DNA from: Gymnogyps californianus
Taxonomy: Eukaryota > Chordata > Aves > Accipitriformes > Cathartidae
DNA: 64,000 nucleotides
Reading direction: 5' to 3'
Assembly: GCF_018139145.2 (NCBI RefSeq)
Contig: NC_059471.1
Coordinates: forward strand, 211,067,494-211,131,493
The notes beneath the pieces were generated by a model. It was not told where the DNA came from, did no database searches, and worked only from the letters and a program-made list of their open reading frames with translations. The number at the start of each line of letters is the position of its first letter. Position 1 is the first letter of the stretch. Made by a program: the position numbers and the translations under genes. Positions 11,411 to 23,556 of this stretch are shown in pieces.

Positions 11411-14182
11411 TAAAATGATTCATGTTAAGTGAATTCTTCAAGATGATCAAAAAGATAAATCATGTTCTGTTGATGATTAAAAGTCTACCAAGAAAAGAAA
11501 ACAGCAAATAACATGTTTGAAGTTCAGTTTGGTCGAAGTTTTCTGAAAACTGAACTACTTTACACAGGGCTGTATTCTCCATGCAGTTCCTATTGGATGT
11601 ACATTCATGACATTATATACTCTGAACCTCAGCAACAGAGTCCTCTGAAGAGCCTGTATTTACATTAAGTAAATTCAGGATTAATTTCAGCCCTGCCCTT
11701 TGCAACTCTGTTCATTCAGCAGAGGTTACTTGTCACCTGAGGTTGCAAGAACGGCTTTTAGTTGTTTTGGCAAAGGACCCCAGCTGCTTTGCTATGTAAA
11801 AAAATGATTAAGTCACCAATATTTGCCAATGGTTACAACAGTCTTGGAGAGATGCTGCAGTTCCCTCCTCCTTGTAATGGAAACTACCTGCGACACCTCC
11901 GTCCCACAGAGCAGTGATGGCAAACGCTGACCGTGCAAAAGCAACCATTGTTCCCATCACAAGCCATCAGATTCATAGTCCAAAGGTAGAAGATAAACCA
12001 ACGTGGATGTAGAAATGTCATATTGCAGACCATTCTTTGGTTGTTTGTTTTTTTTTTTCTATTGTGAGGTTAGCAGTCAGAATGAAATTGCTTTTTATAG
12101 CTGCAGTTAATCACGTTTATTACTGTAATAGGTGGAGACTAACAGGACCCCACAACCCAACAGGGTTTTGCTGTGACTGACGCTACGTATATGGAGAAGA
12201 CACGTTCGTTAAAGGTCATCTGTATTTCATGACAGAATTTACATCCTAGGCCAAGGAGCCAGACGTGGCTGTGAGTCGGGGGCTCCTCTGACAGCAGGAG
12301 CCGCCTGCATCCCCATCCAGGCTCTCACCGAGCAACAAGGCAACCCGCTGCAGTGACCAACAGCATGAGATGCTTCAGCACAACCCCGGTGCCCAGTCCG
12401 TGCTGTTGGCATGGAGACTATGGCTGTATGTGACAGAGAAAAGTTTTTGTTTCTTTCCTTGTGTATGAAGACTTCCAGTTTGGTGACTGGAACCCAAATC
12501 AGTAGCTGCCACCATCTTCAGTCTGCACTTTTAGCTTTGCAAATGGATTTACTTAAAATATTGTTGCTGTGGCTGTGGCCACTAAAGGACATCTATCTCT
12601 GCTTGCTCCTATATCTGTTTGCCTATTGAGCTTGAGTTTTTAATCTGCTTTAGTGCACCTGCTTGTCTTCCCCGTGGGTAAGAACTAAAATCAGTTCTTT
12701 TTTCATTTCATATAAAACCAGGTGTTGCTGGTTGGAGGTTATGGCCGCTCTGCTGTAAAAGGTGTAAGTACAGATCAAGTTCAAAGCTTGACTGGCTTGA
12801 TACCAAGCGGTTTTGTGTTGTGGGATCTGATGGGAGCCATAAATCCCTCCCAGTGAAGACCTGGTAGATATTTATGCAACCAGCCTTGCTGATATCATCT
12901 TTCATCTGTACCTAGTTTAAAGTTTTCTCTGGTAATTTTGTGAGAGTAAATTTATCCTGTTTGGGTTTCAAATCAGACTCCAGCACTTCTGCACTCCCAG
13001 GAAAACCTATACTGCTTAGTTGATGCTCTCAGAATTGAAATCCATAATCAGCAATTAATAATCTTTGCCTAGTTTTCAAATCCTTTTTGGGGTGCTAGCA
13101 TGCCCTCAATACATCACTATTGATCATGCTTGGTGCCCAAAACCAGAAAGACGCCAGAAGGTATCTGCACGCAGACCACTTGCTCATACCCGTATCAAGC
13201 CTGAGCGGATGCTGAGCTGATCGTGAACCTGCTATATAGTGTCTATAAACCCTATATCCTGGAGCAGACTGCCCTGGTGAGGTCTGATGCACTCAGTTCT
13301 TGTCCTATTTTAACTTACAAATTGCTTATTCAACTGCTGTTCCAACTGGATAAAAAACTTACCTCTTTTTTTTTTTTTAGTCTGCTATTACAGTGTTCAA
13401 TGTCAGCCTCATCTTCACTGTAGTTCTTGTAACTGCTGCGGGGAATTGATCAGCCTGTCACGTTCTGCTCTTATGGGATAAGGGCTCCTCCTCTCAGCAC
13501 CTCGGAGGTGAGCGCCACAGGGGATAAAGGGAGTTGGGTTTCTGGGTTAGCCTCCTCTTGTGTTCTGTACAAATCTTAGCAAGTATTTCTCCACTTGCTC
13601 TGTTGAAGAGACTTCCCATGCCTTGTGTTTCCAAGAAATCCAACCAGACCCATCACTGTGCTATAGGGACTTGACTCTTGAAGACCTAACATGGGATCCC
13701 TTTTGAACAGCCCATGTTATTGTCGCTTTGTCTCACCAAACCAAGGAGCTTTGGGTTTAGTGGATACTGTGATATATCCACATCTCCAAAAGCCTGCTTA
13801 TGAACCTGCTGCTATTAGCTGTCCTAGATACCAAACATGCTGCACTGCCATATGGTAGCAAGCCCTCCGCGCTGTACCCCACATGCGCTGATTCTTGCCC
13901 TGCTGTTGACCCATCATCGCACATCAGTAATCACAGTATTAAACACAGCTTCGTGCAACAAATCCTGGGAGATTTCTGCAAGAGATTTTGCTGTTGCCTC
14001 AAGAAACTCTCTTGTTCTTTGGCTTTTAATACAGTAATTAGAACAAAATGGGATCAGTAATATTAAAGAGCACAGTCATGCACTTGAAAGTTAGGAAATG
14101 CTTCGAGCTTCCTTGGGCAACTGCAGCAACTAACCTACGCAGTTGTGTCCTGCTGTCACCCTGCCTTGCCATTGTACGCTCA

Positions 14183-15283
14183 TGTATTTGGTTTGCATGG
14201 CAAGGTTTTGTAGCGGGGGGCTACAGGGGTGGCTGCTGTGAGAAGCTGCTAGAAGCTTCCCCTATGTCCGACAGAGCCAATGCCAGCCGGCTCCAAGACG
14301 GACCCGCCGCTGGGCAAGGCCGAGCCCATCAGCAACAGTGGTAGCACCTCTGGGATAGAATACTTAAGAAGGAGAAAAAGCTACTATGCAACAGCAACTG
14401 CAGCCGGAGGGAGGAGTGAGAAGATGTGAGAGAAACAACTCTGCAGACACCAAGGTCAGTGAGGAAGGAGGGGCAGGAGGTGCTCCAGGCGCCGGAGCAG
14501 GGATTCCCCTGCAGCCCGTGGGGAAGACCATGGTGAGGCAGGCTGTCCCCCTGCAGCCCATGGAAGCCACGGTGGAGCAGATCTCCACCTGCAGCCCGTG
14601 GAGGACCCCACGCCGGAGCAGGGGGATGCCCGAAGGAGGCTGTGACCCTGTGGGAAGCCCGCGCTGGAGCAGGCTCCTGGCAGGACCTGTGGCCCCGTGG
14701 AGAGAGGAGCCCAGGCTGGAGCAGGCAGGTTTGCTGGCAGGGCTTGTGACCCCATGGAAGGGACCCACGCTGGAGCAGTTCGTGAAGAACTGAGCCCATG
14801 GGAAGGACTCACGTTGGAGAAATTTGTGGAGGACTGTCTCCCGTGGGAGGGACCCCACGCTGGAGCAGGGGCAGAGTGTGAGGAGTCCTCCCCCTGAGGA
14901 GGAAGGAGCAGCAGAAACAACGTGTGATGAACTGACCCAAACCCCCATTCCCCGTCCCCCTGCGCCACTCAGGGGGAGGAGGTAGAGAAAATCGGGAGTG
15001 AAGCTGAGCCAGGAAGAAGGGAATGGTGGGGGAAAGGTGATTTTAAGATTTGGTTTTATTTCTCATTATCCTACTCTGATTTGACTGATAATAAACTAAA
15101 CTAATTTTTTTTCCCCAAGTTGAGTCTGTTTTGCCCATGACAGTAATTGCTGAGTGATCTCCCTGTCCTTATCTCGACCCACGAGCCTTTCATTATATTT
15201 TCTCTCCCTTGTCCAGCTGAGGAGGGGAGTGATAGAGCGGCTTTGGTGGGCACCTGGCATCCAGCCGGGGTCAACCCACCGCA
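14183..15283 (+). mobile_element. Long solo LTR with internal minisatellite, ERVL-like
   Basis: The 1101-bp element begins TGTATTTGGTTTGCATGG and ends AACCCACCGCA. It is flanked by an imperfect 5-bp duplication (GCTCA at 14178-14182, GCTCC at 15284-15288). The polyadenylation hexamer AATAAA is at 15090-15095. Its last 195 bp match the R/U5-like end of the two shorter LTRs, although its 5' half is unrelated to them. The GC-rich middle is a degenerate tandem array. No retroviral genes are attached. The frames of up to 194 codons read on both strands arise from the stop-poor array and are not treated as genes. Confidence 0.82.
14509..14870 (+). repeat. Degenerate minisatellite inside the LTR
   Basis: About eight copies of a 38-58-bp unit share a core resembling CCCRTGGRAG followed by a GCTGGAGCAG-like word. 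Clear cores are at 14509-14521, 14552-14564, 14590-14602, 14757-14780 and 14839-14869. The units differ in length and sequence, so the array is old or was assembled by unequal exchange in the source retrovirus. It lies upstream of the polyadenylation signal, in the U3-like part. Confidence 0.7.
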
Positions 15284-16792
15284 GCTCCTGCACCCACTCG
15301 TCTGCCTGTCTCTGCCTCCCTGATTTTCAGCCATGCCCCACTGATGGACATTCCCCATTCCCCCTAACTCTCCCTTAACAATTGTCTTATCAGATCTCAG
15401 GTTTTTTCTCTTGTTTGGGTCTTTTTTTGATATTCTTTGTCCAGCTAGACACATTTCTGTCCTCCATACCTTTTCCTTGGTGGCTCCAGGCTTTCCCCAA
15501 ATCCTCAGCTAATCCCAGCTCTCCCTGCTTCCTCTCAGTTTGCATGCGTCTCTTCTTCCCACCACCTCCAAGTTGTCCTCTCCCTCTAGGCTTTCTTTCC
15601 TTCTCTGTTTCTTGCCGTTGCTATCATTAAATCCGAGTTACTAGGAGCACGTGGGAGCAATCACTACAAAAGGAACCTTTCCAAGCAGGTGGAAACACGG
15701 TTTCTTGCTCAAAGATGACAGTATGTGTGCAGTCTGGTGAACTTTAAGAGATATTACAAGTTCAAGCATGCTACTTGGGGCCAAAGAATTAGATAATCAC
15801 ACCTTGTCTTTACCAAACAAATGCAAACTTTAATTTTTTTGCAAAGATTCACATTTTAACTGAGTGGGCAGATTTCCATGGAATAGTAAAAGTCTACAGC
15901 GTGATTATGGTGCACAGACCATGCTTAACTTTCAAGTGGTTGCTGCATGGCCTGAGGTTTGTACAATTTTGCAGATTACTAGCAATATTGAAAAATGCCT
16001 TCACTACATCCCCCTCACTGCCCTCCCATCTTACTCTCATAAACAACTCTAGCTTTTGCCTGAATTTAGGGGGAGGAGGGAATAATCATCCAGAACGGAA
16101 ATTTCACCCTGAATTATTAAACCTGAGAAAATCATTAGCAAGCTGGAAAGGGTTTTCCAGCTCAGGAGAGGCACACACCGTTAATAATGTATATCTCCAT
16201 GGTGGTCCAAAGCAAAAATTATTCCTGACCTGCAAGTATCCATTTATACCAAATGTTTGCTGTTGCTTCTTCATTCACCAAATACAGCAGCAGACTTTTA
16301 CATGTCGTGTTTTACAGATTAGCACAAATATAAGCGTTTTGAAAGAGCAGTGATGTATTTTCTACTTCTGGGCTTTTCACACCAACAGTCTTGTGTCCCC
16401 AATCAAGCTTCCTCTCTGTGCATTGCACCTTTCTTCATCTTTGCAGCATTATGTTTAGCTCTGCATGAATTACACCGTTTGTTTTCACATTCTTTTTATC
16501 CTCTTCTGGGACATGCATTTCTTTCAGCATTGCCCTGATGATTTAGGACCGGCTACCTTTTCCTCCTTTCATACGGATTTGGCATTGTAAAGGGTGATTG
16601 CTTTAGAGCCTTTTTAAACTAAAAAAACCCCAACCCAATATTGCATTTGAAATGAGCATAAAAAGAAGCTCTAGGACTCACTCACAAACACCATGCCTGA
16701 ACGAAGTTCTTATTTGCAAATAGGAAGAGATGCTTTAATGTGTCTTTGAATAGAGGTGTGGAGTAATTAGAGCCAGCACCTTTGTAAAAGAC

Positions 16793-16806
16793 AAAAAAAA
16801 AAAAAA
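16793..16806. repeat. A homopolymer, 14 bp
   Basis: Simple A-run with no adjacent retrogene-like body. Confidence 0.9.
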
Positions 16807-17757
16807 CCAACAGCTTAAAAGAATTAGTCTCTAGTCTTGCCAGTATGTTTTTCACATTGATAATCCAAGTGAACATGGAGAACACTCACTTCTGGATCCA
16901 GCACTGAATAATCAGATCAGTCTTCATAATGCAAATACCAGAGCAGACAGAAAAACGGAGCGCAAGATTGATATGTTTGGAAGCTGTGTGATGCACTCCT
17001 GATAGTCTGGAAGGCTTGGCTGTAGTATGAAGGAAGCAAGATCAAAAGCATGGCTATTGAGCATTTTTCAGTGTTAGCAGACCATGTCTCTGTTAGACTG
17101 CAGCGCGCTCCCAGAACTGTCTGGTTATTTCCCTGTGAACCTGCATTGATTTTCTTGCAGATTGCATTAGTTCCAGTCACAAAAGAAATTGTATCTGTTC
17201 TACAGCTAATGCAAACCTACAGCTAGCGTTTTCCTGAAGGCTTCTTTTTCATGTCAAATGCAAGAAGTCAAGTACATCTGGGAGCGCACATGGCCTTATA
17301 GAAAGGACTTCCACATTAAAGATACTGAAGAGGTGGTACCAGTTAGCACTGAGAGGACTAGTAAGTCTAAAGTGTACTATATTAATTATTGTCTTCTCAA
17401 ACTTATTCGTATCTAGAAACTTCAGAAAGACCATCCTTCAATTCTAATTCAATCTGTGGGTGAGTTTAATTACCACGTGTAATTTAAAAATAAATAAATA
17501 AAAAACCCCAAAACACCTGCGGATCCTGTTGGCATCTATAGAGAAGGTTCCGCGACTGGTATGCTGGGGTGAAGCAGCGATGTTACTGCGAGGGGCTGAG
17601 CTCAGCTTGAGGGTCTGTCAGAGCAGCATGCAGAAATCTCTTCCAGGGGAAGTCTGTACAGGGCTGGGGGCTGTACAAACATATCCAAGGCACGGTCGCC
17701 CCCCAAAAGACCTGAGATTCTTAAAGGCAAGACAAACACTGGGAGAAAAGAAGGACT

Positions 17758-17832
17758 TTCCCATTTTCCAGATGGGAAGGCCTGTGGCTAACCCTAAACT
17801 GCTTGTACAATGTCACGATACAGCTGAGATTT
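17758..17832 (-). mobile_element. MIR/CORE-SINE-like relic, minus strand
   Basis: The plus strand has CCATTTTCCAGATGGGAAGG and further on ACTGCTTGTACAATGTCACG followed by ATACAGCTGAG. These match the reverse complement of the MIR core ('cccattttacagatggggaaactg' ... 'acttgcccaaggtcacacagctgag'). The order and spacing are right, but divergence is high. Confidence 0.45.
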
Positions 17833-20800
17833 AATTTTTTGTCTTCTGGTTAGTAGTCTTGCTCTTCCTCTCAGCGGTAAAGGTGGAGAGTTTTGTCTAA
17901 ATGTTGACACCTTAATGTTGACAGGCCCCATCATCTCCCTTTATATCCAACTCGTCCCAGGGGTGAGTTGCTGGGTCTCATTCCTTCCATCGACTCTGAG
18001 AAGGGGACGAGTGGCTGGCTCAGAGTTAGGTTATAACATCTACGTTATAGGGCTCTAAAATTAGTTGAGAAAATTCCTTGCCTGAAAGTCTCTGAAAGCT
18101 GTGAAGAGGGGATTTTAGGCTCATTGCAGTATCCTGACGGTTTGATCAGGACTGAAGGCTGAGAGAGATGGAAGGATATTCAATCAACTGAGGTTAAGCA
18201 AGTGATGCTAATTCCAAGCAGAGCAGAATAATTCCTTGTCTGGCAAATATAAGCTTGAAATACCTGACTAGCTCTCATGGGAGGGAGCAACAAGACAATC
18301 ATGATTCAACGCTAGGATAAACAAGGAAATTCAAATCTAGGTCTGACATAAGATCCATAAATCAACCAGCGATGCCAAAGTACTATGGCAAATAATATTT
18401 CATCTCCTGTACTGATCTGACAGCTGTGCAACTGCTTGCAATGAAGAGAGTGTCACCCACAACTTTGACACATCTTGCTCTTTTTGGTTTGAATCTAAAT
18501 ATTGCTCCAACATGGGGCTTGGGTTAAACTTGTAAAATTTGCAAGTTTAAAAGAGATAGGGAATAAATTGTTCCTAGAAGACAAAGACAACACAAGGAAA
18601 ATGACATTGCCACCTAATGAAGTAATTTAAATGCAAATGAGGAAAAAGGTATGTGAAAATTTCATGGATTTTTTTAAAGAAGAAAAGTTTGCCATTCATC
18701 AAAACATTGTGATGTGATTTCAGGGTAAGCCCTTTTGATGCCAAGTTTCAGACCATGTGGGGTTTTGTGTGTGTGGTTTTGGTTTTTTTTTTAAAGGCTG
18801 AGACGTCAACTACCTCAGAACAGGGGTTTTAGAGTGAGCTGGCTGACAGCCTTAAGGACAGCAGTGGGAATAGCAACTCAGTAATTGATCTGAGATGAAA
18901 TATTCATATATTCCCCAGGGAAGAGGCAGCCCAATACCCTTCTCAGCCCTTATCACAGATGTCATCATTAAAGCTGGCATTGCTCAATACACACTTTGGT
19001 TTGATTGGCATAGGACCCCCATCCCTTTTTTGGTTGGATTTTACCAGACTTTTTTTTTTCCTCCTTTAATCCAGAAGTCCCTTCAGTATTGTGGCATGAT
19101 CTGGAGAGTTCTCATTCAGAAGGACTGACTGTGTTCCCACTGAAAAAAAAATGTCATCCTGTAAAAACAGATGAATTGTAGCAACTCCTCTTGGGGGGGA
19201 TGCTCAGCAATTAGGAGATGGCATTAGGCTACAGTCGGAATAAAAAATTAAAGGAGCATTAAGATCATGGCTGTGCTTTACAGGCATACACATTGCGCCA
19301 CGGCTCTGGAAGTGCATCGGTGGCGTATCTCAACAGGGGACTAGTAAAGGGATTTCTTTGTACCACATTACAGAGGTTCCCTAGCCCAGTTTAAAGACAA
19401 TGTTGTGAATTTTAAGCAAGCTGGGGAGAGGACAAGGCTGTTGTGATCTTGCAAAAGAAGCTAATAGCCCTCTAGTGCAATAGGAGATGGGATACATGTC
19501 ATGTCCAGAATGGCCGCTTGGATCGTGCTAAACTGATAATTTTTAATAATTGCTGAGCCTTACACACTGTGCAGTGAGTCTCTCTCGGTAGCATGGATTT
19601 GTGGAAGGGGGAAGGGAGGCTTCATGTTCTCTGAGGTATAGCTGGAGCCTCCGTCGTAAGCCGGTGGAAGCTCGGTTGCTGCTGAATTCGACGAAAGATG
19701 CTGGATGCTGGTGTTGCCCCTAACAACCGTTGCTAAGAGACTTCTGCTGGCATACAGAAAAATTGAAATCGCTGCAGATTATGGCCCTATTTATCATAGT
19801 TGTATGAATAGTCTTGTTAAGGGAATGCATGACATAAATTTAGTGTGCACATGATAGAAATGTAACGCACACGTCACGAGAGGAGACTGTTATAGCAGGA
19901 TATTTGCTGGCTTATAAATAGTCGTCTCAGCCTGTACTTCCCTCTTACTGCTTTCGTGGTTTCTCATTAAAACTTTTGGGAGAGTCTATGAATTATAAAG
20001 CAGTGACTAGCTGCTTAACAAATTGGCTTTTTATAGAAAGTCTAGCAGGAGCAGGGGGATGAAAAATAATGACAGTGTCGGTGTAACTTTATTATTAGGT
20101 AGCAGCAAGTGACGTATCGTGTTGGCCCAATTCTGCTGCCAATTGCTGCAGCTTGGGAGAGGAGCAAGTCCCTCAGCATCAGCATCTGATCTGGAGGATC
20201 CAGCCTCCGCCAGCCTGAATCTTAACTGGCCACAGAATGAATGGCTTCTTTTCATCATTAGATCACTTTATTAGTAAATTACTGTAGCTCTTTTGATATA
20301 ATTCACTTCCTGGGGTGAAAAGGGTTTATGCCAATACTTGTTTTGTGTTTAATGGATTCATTATGCTTGTCATCATAAAATTCATCAATGTTAATTGAAC
20401 AGATTAGCTAAATGTAATTAGAAGAGGGATATGTAAGGGGGAGGGAGTGTGTCTCTCTGTCTCTACTTTCTCCTACAGCTCTTTGCTTTGACTACTGCCT
20501 GAATGTTAGTTCCCCTCTTCCTGTCACCCTTTCCAATTTGGCTAATCAATATCATCTCTGTATTCATGTCAGGGCTCCTATGGTGTATTAGATTGCAGGT
20601 TAATTCAGGACTGAAAGAAACATTATTGACCTTTTAGGGACAGTGGGTTTTTTGGTGGTGGTGAGATGGTTTTTTTTCCCAAATGTTCTATTTTGCAGCA
20701 GAGTTTTTTGGTTAGAAAATGATGCCAGCTTGTCAGAAATGACCATAAAACCCAACTATTCCCTTCTTAGTTGTGCAATGGTTGTTAGCACACCTGATAA

Positions 20801-23149
20801 TCACTTCCAGCCCTTGGTGGGGGGTGTTCAGGGACAGAGTGCCAAGTACAGTTGCTGAGTGGTCTGGTTTTGGCCGGCTATAAGTAAATTAAGCAGTGAT
20901 TAGGTTTCTGTAGCCACTTTTCCTGCAGATAAGATAATTGAAGCTGCAGTAGCTGCCTCGGGGAGAAATGTCATACCTGCCTCACCATTTTCTTCATGTC
21001 AAGGATGCATTTATGTCACATCTTTATAGGTCAATAAACAGCTACAAGGGAATTTTGGTTGTAGGATGTTAAAGTAATGGAGCTTCCATCCTCACAGAAC
21101 ATTAATGCTTCTAAATAGGCCAAACCCAGTTGTTTCAAATCTCAATTACATTTACTCGAAGATAGGAAGGTAGACCTCAGATCAATTCTTGCAAGGCAGA
21201 GAACACAGAAGAGAAGACCCTGGGGCTAGGTTCAGTAATGAAATTAAGTGCTTAAAATGTAAGTGTTGCAACTGGCAAAGCAGTGAGACCTTTGCAACAG
21301 GAGTGTTAAGATGCCTCCAAACTTAAAGTCTTCAAAGTTTAACTGTGCAGGGGTTTCACAATCATATGTGGACTAAGCTTTGAAGGAAGCCCTGTGTTGG
21401 ATCAGTGTGTGTCGCAGCAGGACGCAGCAGCCAGGAGAGGCTGAACCAGCATCTGTGTCCTTGGGAGACCCAGCATCCTTGTGTCGGGTGAGGGTGCCTG
21501 GGGCATGAGGCCGTTTTAGGGGAATGCTGAATCCCTTTCGTCTGTTGAGTTGGCTGGGGAGCTGGCATGTGTCACAGGAGTGGTGTTACAGGCAGTGGCA
21601 GAGCTGTCAATGCTGTGCGAGGCTGTGGAACGTGTCTACACAGCAAGTTTCTCTCCACACTGGTGGGAGATAGTGGGATCTAAAGAGGAGAATGGGACCA
21701 GCCTGGATTCCTTTGATGCACACAAAGTACTGCTTGAATAAAGAGGCTGTAGCTGTTGCAGTAGAGAGATGACATCCTGGCTATGGTGGCTTTACCTTGG
21801 CAATGTATCCTGTCCTTTTCCCGTTCCTTCAAGTGAACACGAAGGGATGGCTGGGGAATATGAGGGGGAGTTTGTCTACAAGGAAGTGTTAACGTGCACC
21901 TGTATTTGATTTCAAACACGCATTTATAACCACTTCCATTTTCCACCTTTACAATAGTTATTCATGTTCTTTTCTATAGAAAGCGTGAGAGTGATGTTTT
22001 GTGTAAGAACAACTCCACTGTGGGCAATATCAGGAGTGTTTTTACTGTCAGAGCCAAGCAATAATCTCATGGAAAAAGAGATGTGGTGCCGTAATCTTCC
22101 TTCTAACATCCAGCCAGTTCTGGTGAGAAACTCTGTTTGCAGCCATCCGTGCTGCTCAGCCTCTGAAATCACCCCAAGGTGTGTTTGGGGAGACTCTCCC
22201 CAGCCGGGAGCTGGAGAAGACATCCATCCTCTGCAAAACAGGGGCTTAGCTCAAACTCACCTTTGCAAGTGAGAGCAGGAGATGGTCGAGGCACAGAGAA
22301 GGACGTAGTAAGATAATACATCTACCCAGGTTTTCTGGGGAGCCCGCAGGTGTGCTGTGCAGTACTGATTCCTACGTGTACAGCATGTTTGGAAAGTGTG
22401 CCAAATTCATCCCAAGTCTTCCTGTGCTGAGATGTGGCCGTTCCCTCCGCGGCTGATCGGGACAGATGAAACCACTCCAGCGAGGAGAAAGACGACTCTG
22501 ATTTGGGGGACAAGTCCAGTGGAAGGGTTAAACATTTTTCCAAGTCATCTTTCTTTGCTCCCTGTAAACGTGAGCTCTGTCCTGAAAGGGGAATGCCTCT
22601 TTCTCACCACGTGATAAATCCTCAAACCTCACAGGAGCAAATGTTATCGTCCTACAACCTCACTTGTTATCCTAGAGACATCGTAGGGGTCTGCATGCAT
22701 ACGTCTGCCTGTGAACCCCCACGTCCCCTCTCCACGTGTTGCAGGCGGGGTTAGCAGCGTCCCCTCCACCCCTGCTCAGCCTCTGCTTTTGGATGATGGA
22801 GGGTGTGAAGGAAGGATGCTTCTAACCATCCGGAGGAAGAGCCCGCAGAGGGAGCTGCGGCACGCACTTTCCCAGAGGGCTGCCCGGCTCTCTGAGCCAG
22901 GAGCACACCCAGGTCCTCCCTTTACTGTTCCTGCAGAAGCAATGCGTGTCCTGCACCTGCAGCCTTGCCTTCCCAGGGCAGCAAAGCTCTGGTTTGCAAA
23001 GTCCTCTGCGGAGCCCAGCCTTGCTGCTGCGGCTGCGAGGGTGGGCAGCGCAGGTGTGGGGACAGCCTGCCTGGGAGGGACAGAGGGACTCAGGTGGGAC
23101 ACCCAGGGAGACAACAGAGACTGTCACTTCTCAAAGGCAGGAGCAAGAT

Positions 23150-23255
23150 TTGGCCTTGGGTTGCGGATGCCACCTCGGCTGCACCGCTTTTTGGGGACTC
23201 TGTTGCTCACCTATGAAATGGGTGACTAATTATAACAAGTTAGGAGGGAAACTGG
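23150..23255 (+). mobile_element. MIR/CORE-SINE-like relic, plus strand
   Basis: The segment reads 'cttgggttgcggatgccacctcggctgcac', then after a gap 'ctctgttgctcacctatgaaatgggtgactaattata'. This parallels the MIR box-B region, the CTCTGCCAC word and the 'cctcatctgtaaaatggggataataata' core in sense orientation, with an internal deletion. It is a by-eye match only. Confidence 0.35.
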
Positions 23256-23489
23256 GATTAAAACACACAGGCTTCTGCCTGGCGCCTTGCTGCATGTGTC
23301 CATAGGTAGTCTGTGGGAGCAGCTCTTGCAGTGCATCCCAGCACTGACGGGCACTTGTATTGCAGGGGGTAAATGTGGGGAGCACTGTGGGTCACCCCAG
23401 AAGGTGGATTATGGCCAGCACATGCGAATGGGGATGTACGGCAGCGAGGGAGCTTTCTGACCAAGCTGGGGCAGGTGGCTTCACCCCCA

Positions 23490-23556
23490 AGCACTTGTTT
23501 CATCAAGTGTAAAATCAGGAGAAGGTTATTTACCTTCTTTGAAAAGTGTGGTGACG
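23490..23556 (+). mobile_element. MIR/CORE-SINE-like core, plus strand
   Basis: TTTCATCAAGTGTAAAATCAGG, an AGGTTATTTACCTTC word and GTGTGGTGACG parallel the sense MIR core ('tttcctcatctgtaaaatgggg', 'taatacttacctacc', 'gttgttgtgagg'). It lies 240 bp from a second MIR-like relic in the same orientation. Confidence 0.4.

Larger units (their letters stand above)
9400..14182. other. Non-coding unique sequence with one CR1 piece
   Basis: No recognisable gene. The CR1 relic at 11215-11410 is the only clear repeat. A 9-bp perfect inverted repeat with a 21-bp spacer lies at 10672-10710. The block 10.93-11.04 kb (CAGCTG E-box, CTATTTAAG MEF2-like word, GTTTGT FOX-like word) and the block 12.06-12.2 kb (TTAATCAC, GTTTATTAC) look enhancer-like, but this is only motif reading. 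Frames of up to about 140 codons show no known domain. A 13-bp palindrome, CACCTC-G-GAGGTG, lies at 13498-13510. Confidence 0.5.

Noticed and set aside
14364..14948. 194-codon minus-strand frame, the longest in the window
   Set aside because: It lies entirely within the GC-rich minisatellite part of an LTR. Frames on the other strand are also open, and no domain is visible.
15901..16353. 150-codon plus-strand frame
   Set aside because: Low-complexity, hydrophobic and serine-rich product, no family match, no promoter or splice context.
20868..20890. 'tctggttttggccggctata', resembling the start of the ERVL-type LTR
   Set aside because: Similarity stops after about 17 bp, and no LTR end, polyadenylation signal or duplication follows.
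22711..23229. 172-codon plus-strand frame and overlapping minus-strand frames
   Set aside because: Several frames are open on both strands in GC-richer DNA with no recognisable domain, and the region overlaps MIR-like sequence. Best explained by composition.
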